Assembly (NCBI RefSeq): GCF_018919065.1
Contig: NZ_JAHLQG010000017.1
Span: 62,001 to 126,000, forward strand
DNA from: Blautia sp. MSJ-9
Lineage (GTDB): Bacteria > Bacillota > Clostridia > Lachnospirales > Lachnospiraceae
DNA length: 64,000 nt
Reading direction: 5' to 3'
The position numbers and the translations under genes were made by a program. A model generated the notes under the pieces. The model had not been told where the DNA came from, did not search any database, and worked only from the letters and a program-made list of their open reading frames with translations. Positions 1 to 7,813 of the stretch are shown piece by piece (the first letter of the stretch is position 1; each line of letters begins with the position of its first letter).

Positions 1-484
1 GAATCATCTGCATTGCCTGACTGCCTACAACTGCCTCTGTGGAACTCTTCAGCTCCCCTCCGATCAGGTAAACGCGGATGCCCATCTTTGCCAGGGTTTG
101 AGCGTGAGATACTGCGTTTGTGACAAAAGTGGCTCTTGTATTCTCCAGATATTCCAGCATCAGACCGGTAGTGGTTCCTGCATCCAGATAGACGAAATCA
201 TCTGATGTGATCAGACTGGCTGCATATTTTGCGATTTTTTTCTTTTCTTCCTTGTTTAATTCTGATTTCTGCGCTACAGTAGGTTCGTAAGCCGTTACTT
301 TATGATTTAATGCTACCGCACCACCGAAAACCTTCGTCAGTTTTCCTGCTTTGTCCAGTGCGGTAATGTCTCTGCGTACTGTTGATTCCGACGCATTCAG
401 AAGCTCTTTTAACTCCGTTACTGTAACACTCTTTTTTTCTTCCAGAAGTTTCAGAATAATATCAAATCTCTGTTCTGTCAGCAT
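1..484 (-). CDS. DeoR-family transcriptional regulator, 3' end outside the window
   Basis: The first 161 residues are visible; the gene runs off the left edge. The N-terminus MLTEQRFDIILKLLEE, followed by a helix-turn-helix with SESTVRRDITALD, is the DeoR-family DNA-binding domain. It is followed by a sugar-phosphate-sensing (DeoRC) domain with VYLDAGTTTGLMLEYL and the conserved ...VTNAVSHAQTLA...LIGGELK region. It lies behind the fructose genes on the same strand, so a FruR-like repressor answering to fructose 1-phosphate is the natural inference; the ligand is not shown by sequence. The start ATG at 482-484 follows a GGAGG-like site. A hairpin and an extended -10 promoter separate it from the HPr gene, so it may be transcribed independently of the fru operon. 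Confidence 0.88.
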   Translation of the reverse strand, partial: MLTEQRFDIILKLLEEKKSVTVTELKELLNASESTVRRDITALDKAGKLTKVFGGAVALNHKVTAYEPTVAQKSELNKEEKKKIAKYAASLITSDDFVYLDAGTTTGLMLEYLENTRATFVTNAVSHAQTLAKMGIRVYLIGGELKSSTEAVVGSQAMQMI

Positions 485-527
485 GTGCTTCTGCCTCCGT
501 TGTATATTTACTCTACTCTGATATCTC

Positions 528-536
528 ATTATAACA
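528..536 (-). promoter_or_regulatory. Extended -10 promoter for the DeoR-type regulator
   Basis: On the minus strand TGTTATAAT reads as an extended -10 element (TGnTATAAT) about 45 bases before the regulator start. No good -35 is present, as is usual for extended -10 promoters. It lies directly after the hairpin at 539-567, so the regulator could be transcribed separately from the fructose operon. Confidence 0.5.
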
Positions 537-538
537 GA

Positions 539-567
539 GACAGGAGATGAATACATCATCTCCTGTC
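539..567 (-). terminator. 12-bp perfect hairpin between HPr and regulator
   Basis: GACAGGAGATGA and TCATCTCCTGTC form a perfect 12-bp stem with a 5-base loop, just downstream of the HPr gene. The U-tract is poor in the minus direction, so it may be a weak terminator, an mRNA 3'-end stabiliser, or an operator for the adjacent regulator. Confidence 0.55.
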
Positions 568-595
568 TGTCGTTTCTTATATTCGATTCAGTAAA

Positions 596-853
596 TTACA
601 GGTTTTCCTGCATGAATTTGCTTACTGCTTCATATGCTGCTTCTTCATCAGCACCTTCGATTGTGAATGTTACTTCATGACCTTTCTTAACACCAAGTCC
701 CATCAGTGCAAGAAGTTTTCTGCAGTCTACTTTCTTTCCTTCTTTTTCGATTGAGATAGTGGATTCAAAACCTTTGACCAGTTTTACAAGCTCTCCTGCA
801 GGACGTGCGTGGATTCCTTCGTTGTCTGTGATTACATACTTAAATTCTTTCAT
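596..853 (-). CDS. HPr-family phosphocarrier protein of the fructose operon
   Basis: This is an 85-residue HPr. It carries phosphate from enzyme I to the EIIA domain of FruA through His15, seen in GIHARPAG. The position that is Ser46 in Bacillus HPr (target of HPr kinase) is Lys here (DCRKLLALMGLG), so seryl phosphorylation and CcpA co-activation through this protein are not expected. The start is the ATG at 851-853, six bases after GGAGGAT; an ATG 15 bases upstream overlaps the ribosome site and is rejected. It follows fruA in the same direction. A second HPr at 35957-36214 is next to ptsI, so this one is probably a fructose-operon copy. Confidence 0.93.
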   Translation of the reverse strand: MKEFKYVITDNEGIHARPAGELVKLVKGFESTISIEKEGKKVDCRKLLALMGLGVKKGHEVTFTIEGADEEAAYEAVSKFMQENL

Positions 854-948
854 TTTGATATCCTCCATGTTCTTTATTATTGCTTTTCTTATTTTTATCT
901 GCTGACCTTTTCTATGCCGGTAGTGACCAGACAGATATTTCTCACTGC

Positions 949-2862
949 TTATGCTACTTTCTTCTTTAACAGGCCAAGCAGAACTGCGGAGATTACTGTT
1001 CCCACAACCAGTGCAACCAGATACATAACTGCGTTTCCAACTACAGGGAATACGAAGATTCCACCGTGTGGTGCCATCAGTGTACAGTTGAATGCCATGG
1101 AAATCGCTCCTGCGACTGCGGATCCGATGATACAGGATGGAAGTACACGAAGCGGGTCAGATGCTGCGAATGGGATCGCACCTTCTGTGATAAATGCAAG
1201 ACCCATAATGAAGTTTGTCGGACCTGCGTTTCTCTCTTCTTTTGTGAACTTATCCTTGAACAGCAGTGTTGCCAGTGCGATCGCACACGGAGGTGTCATA
1301 CCACCGATCATAACTGCTGCCATAATATCATAGTTGCCTGCTGCAATTGCAGCTGTTCCAAATACATATGCTGCTTTGTTGAACGGGCCGCCCATATCAA
1401 TAGCCATCATTCCGCCAAGCACCATACCCAATATTACTTTACTAGAACTTCCCATTCCTGTCAAGGCATTGTTCAGTCCTGTATTGATACCACCCATGAT
1501 CGGCTCTACAATAAATGTCATTAAGAGTCCCATAACAAGGATTCCGACTACAGGATAAATTAAAACAGGTGCAATCTTTTCCAGTGCTTCCGGAAGTTTA
1601 TCACATAATTTACGAAGACCAAGAATGATATATCCCGCTGCAAAACCTGCAAGTAATGCACCAAGGAAACCAGATTTTCCGTTTGCTGCCATCATACCGC
1701 CTACCAGACCAAGTGCAAGTGCAGGTCTGTCACCGATCGCCATTGCAATAAATCCTGCCAGAATTGGAAGCATGAATCCAAATGCTGTATCACCGATACC
1801 TTTAAACAGAGCTGCGATCGGAGTGATCGTACCAAAGTTTGATCTCTGATCTGCCGGAAGCGCACTCAAATCTACACTCAATCCATCGATCAGAAATGCG
1901 ATCGCGATCAGGATACCTCCGCCTACAACTAATGGAAGCATATGGGATACACCATTCATCAGCTGTGTATAGATTTTATGTCCGACGCTGCCTCCGGATT
2001 TTGTACTGGAGGAAGAGACCTGAGAACCGGCTGCTGCGTGGTAGACCGGTGCATCCCCGTTAATTGCTCTCTCGATCAGCTGGTCAGCTTTGCTAATTCC
2101 GTCTGATACCTGGCATTCGATCACTTTCTTGCCATCGAAACGCTCCATCGGAACCTTGGCATCTGCTGCGACGATAATACAGTCTGCATCAGCAATCTCC
2201 TGATCTGTCAGCACGTTCTTTGCACCGCCGGATCCTCTGGTTTCAATCTTGACAAAACAGTTCTTTGCTTTTGCAGCTTTTTCAATTCCTTCCGCCGCCA
2301 TGTAAGTATGCGCAATACCGGTCGGACAAGAAGTAACCGCAAGGATCTTTGCCTGTGTTCCTTCTGCTGATCCGGTATCTGCGAGTCTTTCATCAATATC
2401 TTTCTTTTCACTGTCTGCCTTATCAATGATGTCCATAAACTCATCTACAGAAGATGCGTTGCGAAGAGATTCTGTAAATTCTTCATCCATCAGCATCACG
2501 GAGAGCTTGCTGAGCACATCCAGGTGAATGTTGTCCTCTGTATTCGGTGCTGCGATCAGGAATAATAAGGTTACAGGTTCGTCATCAAGTGCCTCGAACT
2601 CTACACCGTTTTTGATGACCATTGCTGCAAGTCCCGGTTTCTTAACTGCATCACATTTACCATGAGGAATGGCGATTCCCTCACCAATACCTGTCGTACT
2701 CTCTTCTTCTCTTAAATATACCTGTTTACGATAAGCTTCACGGTCGCTGATCTTTTCACTCTTTACCATCAGATCAACTGCCATATCCAGAGTTTCTGAC
2801 TTTGTTTTTGGAGCAGCTGTCAGCGATACGCTCCGTCTGTCAAGCAGATCTGTTATTCTCAT
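949..2862 (-). CDS. fruA: PTS fructose transporter subunit EIIABC
   Basis: The 637-residue membrane permease imports fructose and phosphorylates it to fructose 1-phosphate. Domains in order: EIIA-Fru (about 1-150, active His67 in GIAIPHGK), EIIB-Fru (about 172-270, active Cys179 in AVTSCPTGIAHTYMAAEGI), then EIIC with about nine membrane segments (about 295-635, GGMMAIDMGGPFNKAA motif). This A-B-C order and length are usual for clostridial FruA. Its start has a GGGGGAAG site just upstream, and the gene begins 17 bases after fruK ends, so the two are cotranscribed. Confidence 0.96.
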   Translation of the reverse strand: MRITDLLDRRSVSLTAAPKTKSETLDMAVDLMVKSEKISDREAYRKQVYLREEESTTGIGEGIAIPHGKCDAVKKPGLAAMVIKNGVEFEALDDEPVTLLFLIAAPNTEDNIHLDVLSKLSVMLMDEEFTESLRNASSVDEFMDIIDKADSEKKDIDERLADTGSAEGTQAKILAVTSCPTGIAHTYMAAEGIEKAAKAKNCFVKIETRGSGGAKNVLTDQEIADADCIIVAADAKVPMERFDGKKVIECQVSDGISKADQLIERAINGDAPVYHAAAGSQVSSSSTKSGGSVGHKIYTQLMNGVSHMLPLVVGGGILIAIAFLIDGLSVDLSALPADQRSNFGTITPIAALFKGIGDTAFGFMLPILAGFIAMAIGDRPALALGLVGGMMAANGKSGFLGALLAGFAAGYIILGLRKLCDKLPEALEKIAPVLIYPVVGILVMGLLMTFIVEPIMGGINTGLNNALTGMGSSSKVILGMVLGGMMAIDMGGPFNKAAYVFGTAAIAAGNYDIMAAVMIGGMTPPCAIALATLLFKDKFTKEERNAGPTNFIMGLAFITEGAIPFAASDPLRVLPSCIIGSAVAGAISMAFNCTLMAPHGGIFVFPVVGNAVMYLVALVVGTVISAVLLGLLKKKVA

Positions 2863-2879
2863 CTCTTCTTCCCCCTTTA

Positions 2880-3791
2880 TTATTTTTCGGTTACCTGGCG
2901 ATAAACCGCTTCAATTTCTTCTTTTGTTGCAAGATTCTCAGAAAATGCACTTGCACTTCCTGCTGCAATTCCCATATGGAATGCATGCTCATAATCTTTC
3001 TTTTCCATCCATCCGGCTACGAAACCGGCTACCATGGAATCTCCGGCACCTACACCATTTACCAGTTTGCCTTTTGGTGCGGGTTCTTCAAATACCTGTC
3101 CGTCCTCTGCTACCAGAACTGCACCTTCGCCTGCCATGGAGATCAGCACATTTCTTGCACCTTTTTCCTGGAGTTTCTTTCCGTACGGGATCACATCTTC
3201 TCTTGTCTTTAATTCCACACCGAAGATCTCACCCAGCTCATGATTATTTGGCTTTACAAGGAATGGATGATATTTCAGGACATTGACCAGAAGATCCTTT
3301 GTCGCATCCACCACGATCATCACACCTTTTCCATCCAGTCTTGCCATGATCTGTTCATACATATCGTCCGGCATGGAAGATGGAATACTGCCTGCCAGGA
3401 AAAGTATATCACCTTCACCAAGTCCGTCCAGCTTCTTCATCAGTTCCTCTACTTTATCCTTGCTGATCACCGGTCCTGCACCATTGATCTCAGTTCCGTC
3501 GATAGATTTCAGTTTAAGATTGATCCTTGAAACTCCTTCGCTGATCTGAATGAACTCAGATCTCACTCCCATTTCCTGTAATCTGCGGATAATCTCTTCT
3601 CCCACAAATCCAGCTGTAAATCCAAGTGCTGTGTTCTCAATCCCCAGATTCATAAGAACTGTAGAAACATTGATTCCCTTTCCGCCCGGAAGCATCAGCT
3701 CTGAACTTGTTCTGTTTGTCAGTCCCAGTTTAAAATCATCTACTGAAACGATGTAGTCCAGAGACGGATTAAAAGTTACTGTGTAGATCAT
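2880..3791 (-). CDS. fruK: 1-phosphofructokinase
   Basis: A 303-residue PfkB-family kinase that converts fructose 1-phosphate to fructose 1,6-bisphosphate using ATP. The N-terminal MIYTVTFNPSLDYIV and the ligand-binding stretch LMLPGGKGINVSTVL identify the 1-phosphofructokinase/tagatose-6-phosphate kinase group. The C-terminal VNGVGAGDSMVAGFVAGW holds the PfkB signature with the catalytic Asp. It is the first gene of the operon; together with FruA it completes the fructose 1-phosphate route. Confidence 0.96.
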   Translation of the reverse strand: MIYTVTFNPSLDYIVSVDDFKLGLTNRTSSELMLPGGKGINVSTVLMNLGIENTALGFTAGFVGEEIIRRLQEMGVRSEFIQISEGVSRINLKLKSIDGTEINGAGPVISKDKVEELMKKLDGLGEGDILFLAGSIPSSMPDDMYEQIMARLDGKGVMIVVDATKDLLVNVLKYHPFLVKPNNHELGEIFGVELKTREDVIPYGKKLQEKGARNVLISMAGEGAVLVAEDGQVFEEPAPKGKLVNGVGAGDSMVAGFVAGWMEKKDYEHAFHMGIAAGSASAFSENLATKEEIEAVYRQVTEK

Positions 3792-3863
3792 CTCTTCTTT
3801 CCCTCCCGTTTATATTATCATGTCTTTCTTGCATGTTCGTGACTGCCTTTTGTTTATGGTCTT

Positions 3864-3892
3864 AGTATACCGTCATATTTATTCAAAGTCAA
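3864..3892 (-). promoter_or_regulatory. Promoter of the fruK-fruA-HPr operon
   Basis: The minus strand shows TTGACT, a 17-base spacer and TATACT, about 75 bases before fruK. The spacing and hexamers fit a sigma-A promoter. The A/T-rich TTTGATTGACTTTGA sequence around the -35 could hold the DeoR-type operator, but no clear repeat was established. Confidence 0.7.
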
Positions 3893-4073
3893 TCAAACTA
3901 ATTCATAAAAATGAGGATCGTTTTTGGTTGAGATTGCACAAAAATCGGCCGGAATTTTTCTGTTTCCGTTCAAACTCAGTCATTTCTTTTCATAATTCAA
4001 TAATTTGCCCGCAAATCTAACGGACATTCACAAACTGCATTCACCACCTGTCCATAACTATTTATATCCAAAC
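3893..4073. other. A/T-rich intergenic stretch with no recognised gene
   Basis: Apart from the fruK promoter to its left and the symporter terminator to its right, nothing coding or structured was recognised. The gene-free gap is 3792-4156 in full. Confidence 0.5.
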
Positions 4074-4119
4074 AGAAAAAATCCTCTGACCTGGATATTA
4101 ACTCCACAATCAGAGGATT
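4074..4119 (-). terminator. Rho-independent terminator of the symporter gene
   Basis: AATCCTCTGA and TCAGAGGATT form a perfect 10-bp stem (4080-4089 and 4110-4119). On the minus strand it is followed by a run of six T, about 40 bases past the symporter stop codon. Confidence 0.85.
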
Positions 4120-4156
4120 CTCTGTTTTCTGTTATTTTATTACGTTTTATGATTCT

Positions 4157-5572
4157 TTACATTTTGTGCTTCTCTGCTGCAAAGAATTCTTTTGTTTCTT
4201 TTACGATCACTCCGCTCAGTGCAAACAGTGCGATCATATTCGGAATTGCCATCAGTCCGTTGAAGATATCTGCGATGGTCCATACTGCACTTACTGTCAT
4301 ATACGGTCCGATAAATACTGCCAGAATGTAAAGCCAGCGATATGTAAAGATTGTTTTCTTATGTCCGTGTGTCAGATATTCCAGACATCTTTCACTGTAA
4401 TAATCCCATCCAAGGATTGTTGTAAATGCGAAGAATACCAGACAGATCATCAATACAAATGCGGAAACCTGTCCAGGGATCGGAAGTCCGTGCTGGAATG
4501 CATAGGTAGTTACCTGAACACCTTCCAGACCTTCTACCTGCCATGCACCTGTCAGTACAATGGAAAGACCTGTCATTGTACAGATTACAATAGTATCAAT
4601 GAATGTACCTGTCATACTTACAAGACCCTGACGTACAGGCTCTTTTGTCTGAGCTGCTGCAGCTGCGATCGGTGCACTACCAAGTCCGGCTTCGTTTGAG
4701 AAAATACCACGGGCAACACCTTTCTGCATAGCAACGATCATAGTACCTACCATACCACCTGTTACAGCGGATGGATTAAATGCTCCTTTGACAACTGTTA
4801 CGATTGCTGCAGGGATTTCTGTAATATTTAAAAGAATCAATGCAACACTGAAGATCAGATAAATAACTGCCATAAACGGTACAATAATCTGGCTGACTGT
4901 TGCGATTCGTTTCAGACCTCCGATCAGGATCGCTGCAACACATGCTGCAAGGATCAGAGAAGAAATTACAACTGCCCAGGAATATTCTCCAAGGAACGGG
5001 ATATTTACACAGTTTGATTTGTTCGGGTCAAAGAAGTTCTGAACTGCACTGGAAATACCATTTACCTGGCTGAATGTACCGATTCCGAAAAGACCTACGC
5101 ATACACCAAAGAATGCGAAAATTTTTGCAAGCCATTTCCATTTCGGTCCCATACCTTTCTCAATATAATAGAAAGGACCGCCAAGGCTGTGACCATCTTC
5201 TGCTACCACACGGTATTTAACTGCAAGAAGACCTTCGGAAAATTTTGTTGCCATTCCAAAGAATGCTGCAACGATCATCCAGAATAAAGCGCCAGGGCCA
5301 CCTGCACAGACAGCAGTTGCAACACCGACGATATTACCGGTACCAATAGTAGCACTCAGTGCTGTACATAAAGCTGCGAAACTTGAAATCTCACCGTCGC
5401 CTTCTTCTTCGTTCTTAAACATCCATTTCAGTGCAAGGGGGAGTCTTCGTATCTGAAGAAGTCCAAGTCTGGCAGTTAACAGAATACCACCTGCCATGAT
5501 CAGGATCATAAGGGGCACGCCCCAGACGAGATCGTCTACAGTAGATAAAAATGAATTGATCGCTTCCCACAT
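4157..5572 (-). CDS. Sodium:alanine/glycine symporter, AGCS family
   Basis: The 471-residue integral membrane protein couples Na+ entry to uptake of small neutral amino acids. Family features include the N-terminal DLVWGVPLMILIMAGGILLT, the SATIGTGNIVGVATAV region that helps form the substrate and sodium site, and FSNEAGLGSAPIAAAAA. About ten to eleven hydrophobic segments are evident. The tandem glycine riboswitch upstream indicates that the gene responds to glycine, so glycine (or alanine) is the likely substrate. Whether it imports or exports in vivo is not shown; glycine-activated AGCS genes may serve to remove or balance glycine. It is monocistronic, with its own promoter and terminator. 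Confidence 0.93.
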   Translation of the reverse strand: MWEAINSFLSTVDDLVWGVPLMILIMAGGILLTARLGLLQIRRLPLALKWMFKNEEEGDGEISSFAALCTALSATIGTGNIVGVATAVCAGGPGALFWMIVAAFFGMATKFSEGLLAVKYRVVAEDGHSLGGPFYYIEKGMGPKWKWLAKIFAFFGVCVGLFGIGTFSQVNGISSAVQNFFDPNKSNCVNIPFLGEYSWAVVISSLILAACVAAILIGGLKRIATVSQIIVPFMAVIYLIFSVALILLNITEIPAAIVTVVKGAFNPSAVTGGMVGTMIVAMQKGVARGIFSNEAGLGSAPIAAAAAQTKEPVRQGLVSMTGTFIDTIVICTMTGLSIVLTGAWQVEGLEGVQVTTYAFQHGLPIPGQVSAFVLMICLVFFAFTTILGWDYYSERCLEYLTHGHKKTIFTYRWLYILAVFIGPYMTVSAVWTIADIFNGLMAIPNMIALFALSGVIVKETKEFFAAEKHKM

Positions 5573-5716
5573 AATAATAAATCTCCTTTTTCTTTTAAAA
5601 AGTGTAATATATTGTACAGCTGGGAAACAAAGTAATAACAGACCGTTTCAGAAATTAGAAAGTTCAGAAAATACTGTCCATATATTCCATATGGATCAGC
5701 GGGGATGATAAAGCAT

Positions 5717-5933
5717 CCTCTGTCCTTTTGCCTGAGAGATTCAAGACACGGGTCAGATAACCATTTGTCGGCGGTTATATGATAGTCCATGTTATTTGCA
5801 CCTTCGGCCCCCGATCTAACGGGTGTCTCCAGAGAAACGATCCATTTGCAGTTCTTCCCTGCGTCCAGGGAACCTGAGAGTTTTACTCCTTCGGCGGGTA
5901 TAGCCTTTTGTGCGGCTTCCACTTTCCTGCAAA
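5717..5933 (-). promoter_or_regulatory. Tandem glycine riboswitch
   Basis: Two glycine aptamers lie head to tail in the symporter leader. Aptamer 1 (about 5845-5933) has closing arms TTTGCAG/CTGCAAA and the core GCCGAAGGAGTAAAACTCTC. Aptamer 2 (about 5717-5840) has TTTCTCTGGAGA, GCCGAAGGTGCAA and the closing TCTCTCAGGCAAAAGGACAG. These are hallmark blocks of this riboswitch class. Downstream GGATG/CATCC and TCCATAT/ATATGGA hairpins may form the expression platform, the second being followed by a short T-rich stretch. Open reading frames across this region are fortuitous. Confidence 0.95.
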
Positions 5934-5966
5934 CTTCACCTCGTTAATTTGCTGTTACTGTGTTAT

Positions 5967-5995
5967 ACTATAGCTCCTAATTTTGAACTCGTCAA
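5967..5995 (-). promoter_or_regulatory. Promoter of the glycine-riboswitch symporter gene
   Basis: TTGACG, a 17-base spacer and TATAGT on the minus strand, about 35 bases upstream of the first aptamer. Confidence 0.75.
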
Positions 5996-6063
5996 TAGAA
6001 AATTAAACTTTTATAAAAAAAGTATAAAATATGGAAATTTTTTTCATTCCATTTATGAATACT

Positions 6064-6116
6064 TTATAGTCAAGCGGATATCATCTTATCTTTCTAACCC
6101 GTGCCGGTAAATATCA
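6064..6116. repeat. Member D of a dispersed 3'-end repeat (left half conserved)
   Basis: TTATAGTCAAGCGGATA matches the copy at 32115-32161 (TTATAGTCAGACGGATA) at 15 of 17 positions and the copy at 17442-17490 in its first part. The right half has drifted, although it still ends in GGTAAAT. Like the others it lies just past the stop codon of a minus-strand gene. Confidence 0.5.
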
Positions 6117-6133
6117 GACTAAATTAAAATTAT

Positions 6134-7813
6134 TTACGCATTTACCATATCAGCTGCAAACAGCGCAGCACCAAGTGCACCGCAAAGCTGCGCTTTATCA
6201 CTGATCACCAGTTTTGTGCCAAGTTTTTCTTCCAGTGTCTTTACCAGCCCCTTGTTCTTGGAAACACCGCCGGTCATCATAAACTTTTCTTCTCCGCCTA
6301 CACGTCTGGTAAGAGCTGCAGTCTTTACAGCAACCGCTTTATTCAATCCATGAACAATGTCATCTGTCGCTTTGTTCTGTGCGATCAGGGATACAACCTC
6401 TGATTCCGCAAATACTGTACACATACTGGAAATTGTAATATCTTCTTTGAATTCCAGACCACACTCACTCATCTGATCCAGGCTCATTTCCATTGTACGT
6501 GCCATCATTTCCAGAAATCGTCCGGTACCTGCCGCACATTTATCATTCATAACAAAGTTTGCGACCGCACCATTCTCATCCAGACGGATCACCTTACTGT
6601 CCTGCCCGCCGATATCAATAACTGTCCGCACTTCCGGATTCAGGAAATGAGCACCTCTGGCATGACAGGTGATCTCTGTGATACTCTTATCACCATTCTT
6701 AATAGCAGTACGTCCATATCCGGTGGTAACCAGCGCATCAATGTCTTCTCTCTGCAGATCGGCCTGTTTCAGCGCCTCTGCCAGCGCACGGTCTGCACCA
6801 ATAGCAGCACCTGCACCTGTAGGCAGGATAATGCTGGTAACGATTTCATGTTCTTTATTCAGAATTACCACATCTGTACTTGTAGAACCACTGTCAATTC
6901 CTGCAAAATAACCTTTTCCCATTTTTCTCTCTCCTTTTGTGTCAACCTCTATGGTCTGCTCCAGTTTCTCAGGCTGAATACTCTCTGCAAAAGCCTCCAA
7001 CCTGGTAAGAAGCTGACCGCTGCTTTGAATGGTATAATCTGATTCGATTTTTAAAAGCGGTACATCTGTATGATTCTTAATATCCGCATATTCAAAACTA
7101 TAGAAATCGCAGAATTTCACTGTATGATAAATAATTCCCGCAACAGACGGATCATTATAAAGTTTCTTACGGCCTGTCGGATCCATCATACGCATACATG
7201 GAATCTGTCCCAGAATTTCCCCTGCATACCAATCCATCAGTTCATCAAAGGAAGCAGTCTCCGGCGGAAGCACATTTCCTACAGAGCGGTTATGTACACA
7301 GGTATCATTCTCTACAGGAAGAGGCATAGCCTTACTGGTCATTTCAAATAATTCCTGTCCCATTCTCGCTCCGAGCACTGCAATATGAGGCTTTGTAATT
7401 TTCTCAGGGGCATGAAAGGCAGTTCTGAATTTATCTGTATTAAATTCTGTACCTTTATACTTTGCATAAGCTTTTGCCAGCCCTTTCAACTGTACTGCCA
7501 TTCGCTCCCTGCTGCAGGCACTGTCACAGTGAAGCACATCCAGAATATATAGGAAATCCAGCTTACCGCTCTCCAGAAGAATATCATATACACTTCGGAT
7601 CGTATCGCAGCAGCTTACCAGAACAAGCTCCCTGATCTTTCCCTCCATAACTCCTTCCAGAAGCGTTTTTCCAAAGCCGCAGATATTCGGATGAGAAACC
7701 TGATCTGCAAGGTCAAAGCCATCCGGCATATGGTTAAAATTCTCACATTCCCCGCCAAGAGATTCCAGAAGCTCGACCGGGGTATATTTACAGACATAGT
7801 ATGTTTTATTCAT
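6134..7813 (-). CDS. Fusion of a 2-hydroxyacyl-CoA dehydratase-like subunit and its activase
   Basis: The 559-residue protein has two parts. Residues 1 to about 295 resemble the D-component (HgdB/FldB-like) with cysteines in NICGFGKTL, VSCCDTIR and HCDSACSRE that could hold an iron-sulfur cluster. From about residue 300 (MGKGYFAGIDSGSTSTDVV) it is a BadF/HgdC-type activase: ATP-binding ASKHA fold, cluster cysteines in NDKCAAGTGRFLE and SSMCTVFAESE, and DIGGQDSKVIR. Activases of this type use ATP to drive one electron into the dehydratase. The start is the ATG at 7811-7813 after GGGAGGT; an upstream in-frame ATG lies inside the previous gene. It overlaps that gene by 8 bases. The substrate cannot be told from sequence. 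Confidence 0.85.
   Translation of the reverse strand: MNKTYYVCKYTPVELLESLGGECENFNHMPDGFDLADQVSHPNICGFGKTLLEGVMEGKIRELVLVSCCDTIRSVYDILLESGKLDFLYILDVLHCDSACSRERMAVQLKGLAKAYAKYKGTEFNTDKFRTAFHAPEKITKPHIAVLGARMGQELFEMTSKAMPLPVENDTCVHNRSVGNVLPPETASFDELMDWYAGEILGQIPCMRMMDPTGRKKLYNDPSVAGIIYHTVKFCDFYSFEYADIKNHTDVPLLKIESDYTIQSSGQLLTRLEAFAESIQPEKLEQTIEVDTKGERKMGKGYFAGIDSGSTSTDVVILNKEHEIVTSIILPTGAGAAIGADRALAEALKQADLQREDIDALVTTGYGRTAIKNGDKSITEITCHARGAHFLNPEVRTVIDIGGQDSKVIRLDENGAVANFVMNDKCAAGTGRFLEMMARTMEMSLDQMSECGLEFKEDITISSMCTVFAESEVVSLIAQNKATDDIVHGLNKAVAVKTAALTRRVGGEEKFMMTGGVSKNKGLVKTLEEKLGTKLVISDKAQLCGALGAALFAADMVNA

Noticed and set aside
809-2063. Several open frames on the plus strand across fruA
   Set aside because: They run antisense to a complete fruA, have odd composition (Cys-rich or Pro/Ile-rich) and no ribosome sites.
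5536-5922. A 128-codon open frame on the minus strand upstream of the symporter
   Set aside because: It lies across the tandem glycine riboswitch; the conserved RNA blocks explain the sequence better than a protein.
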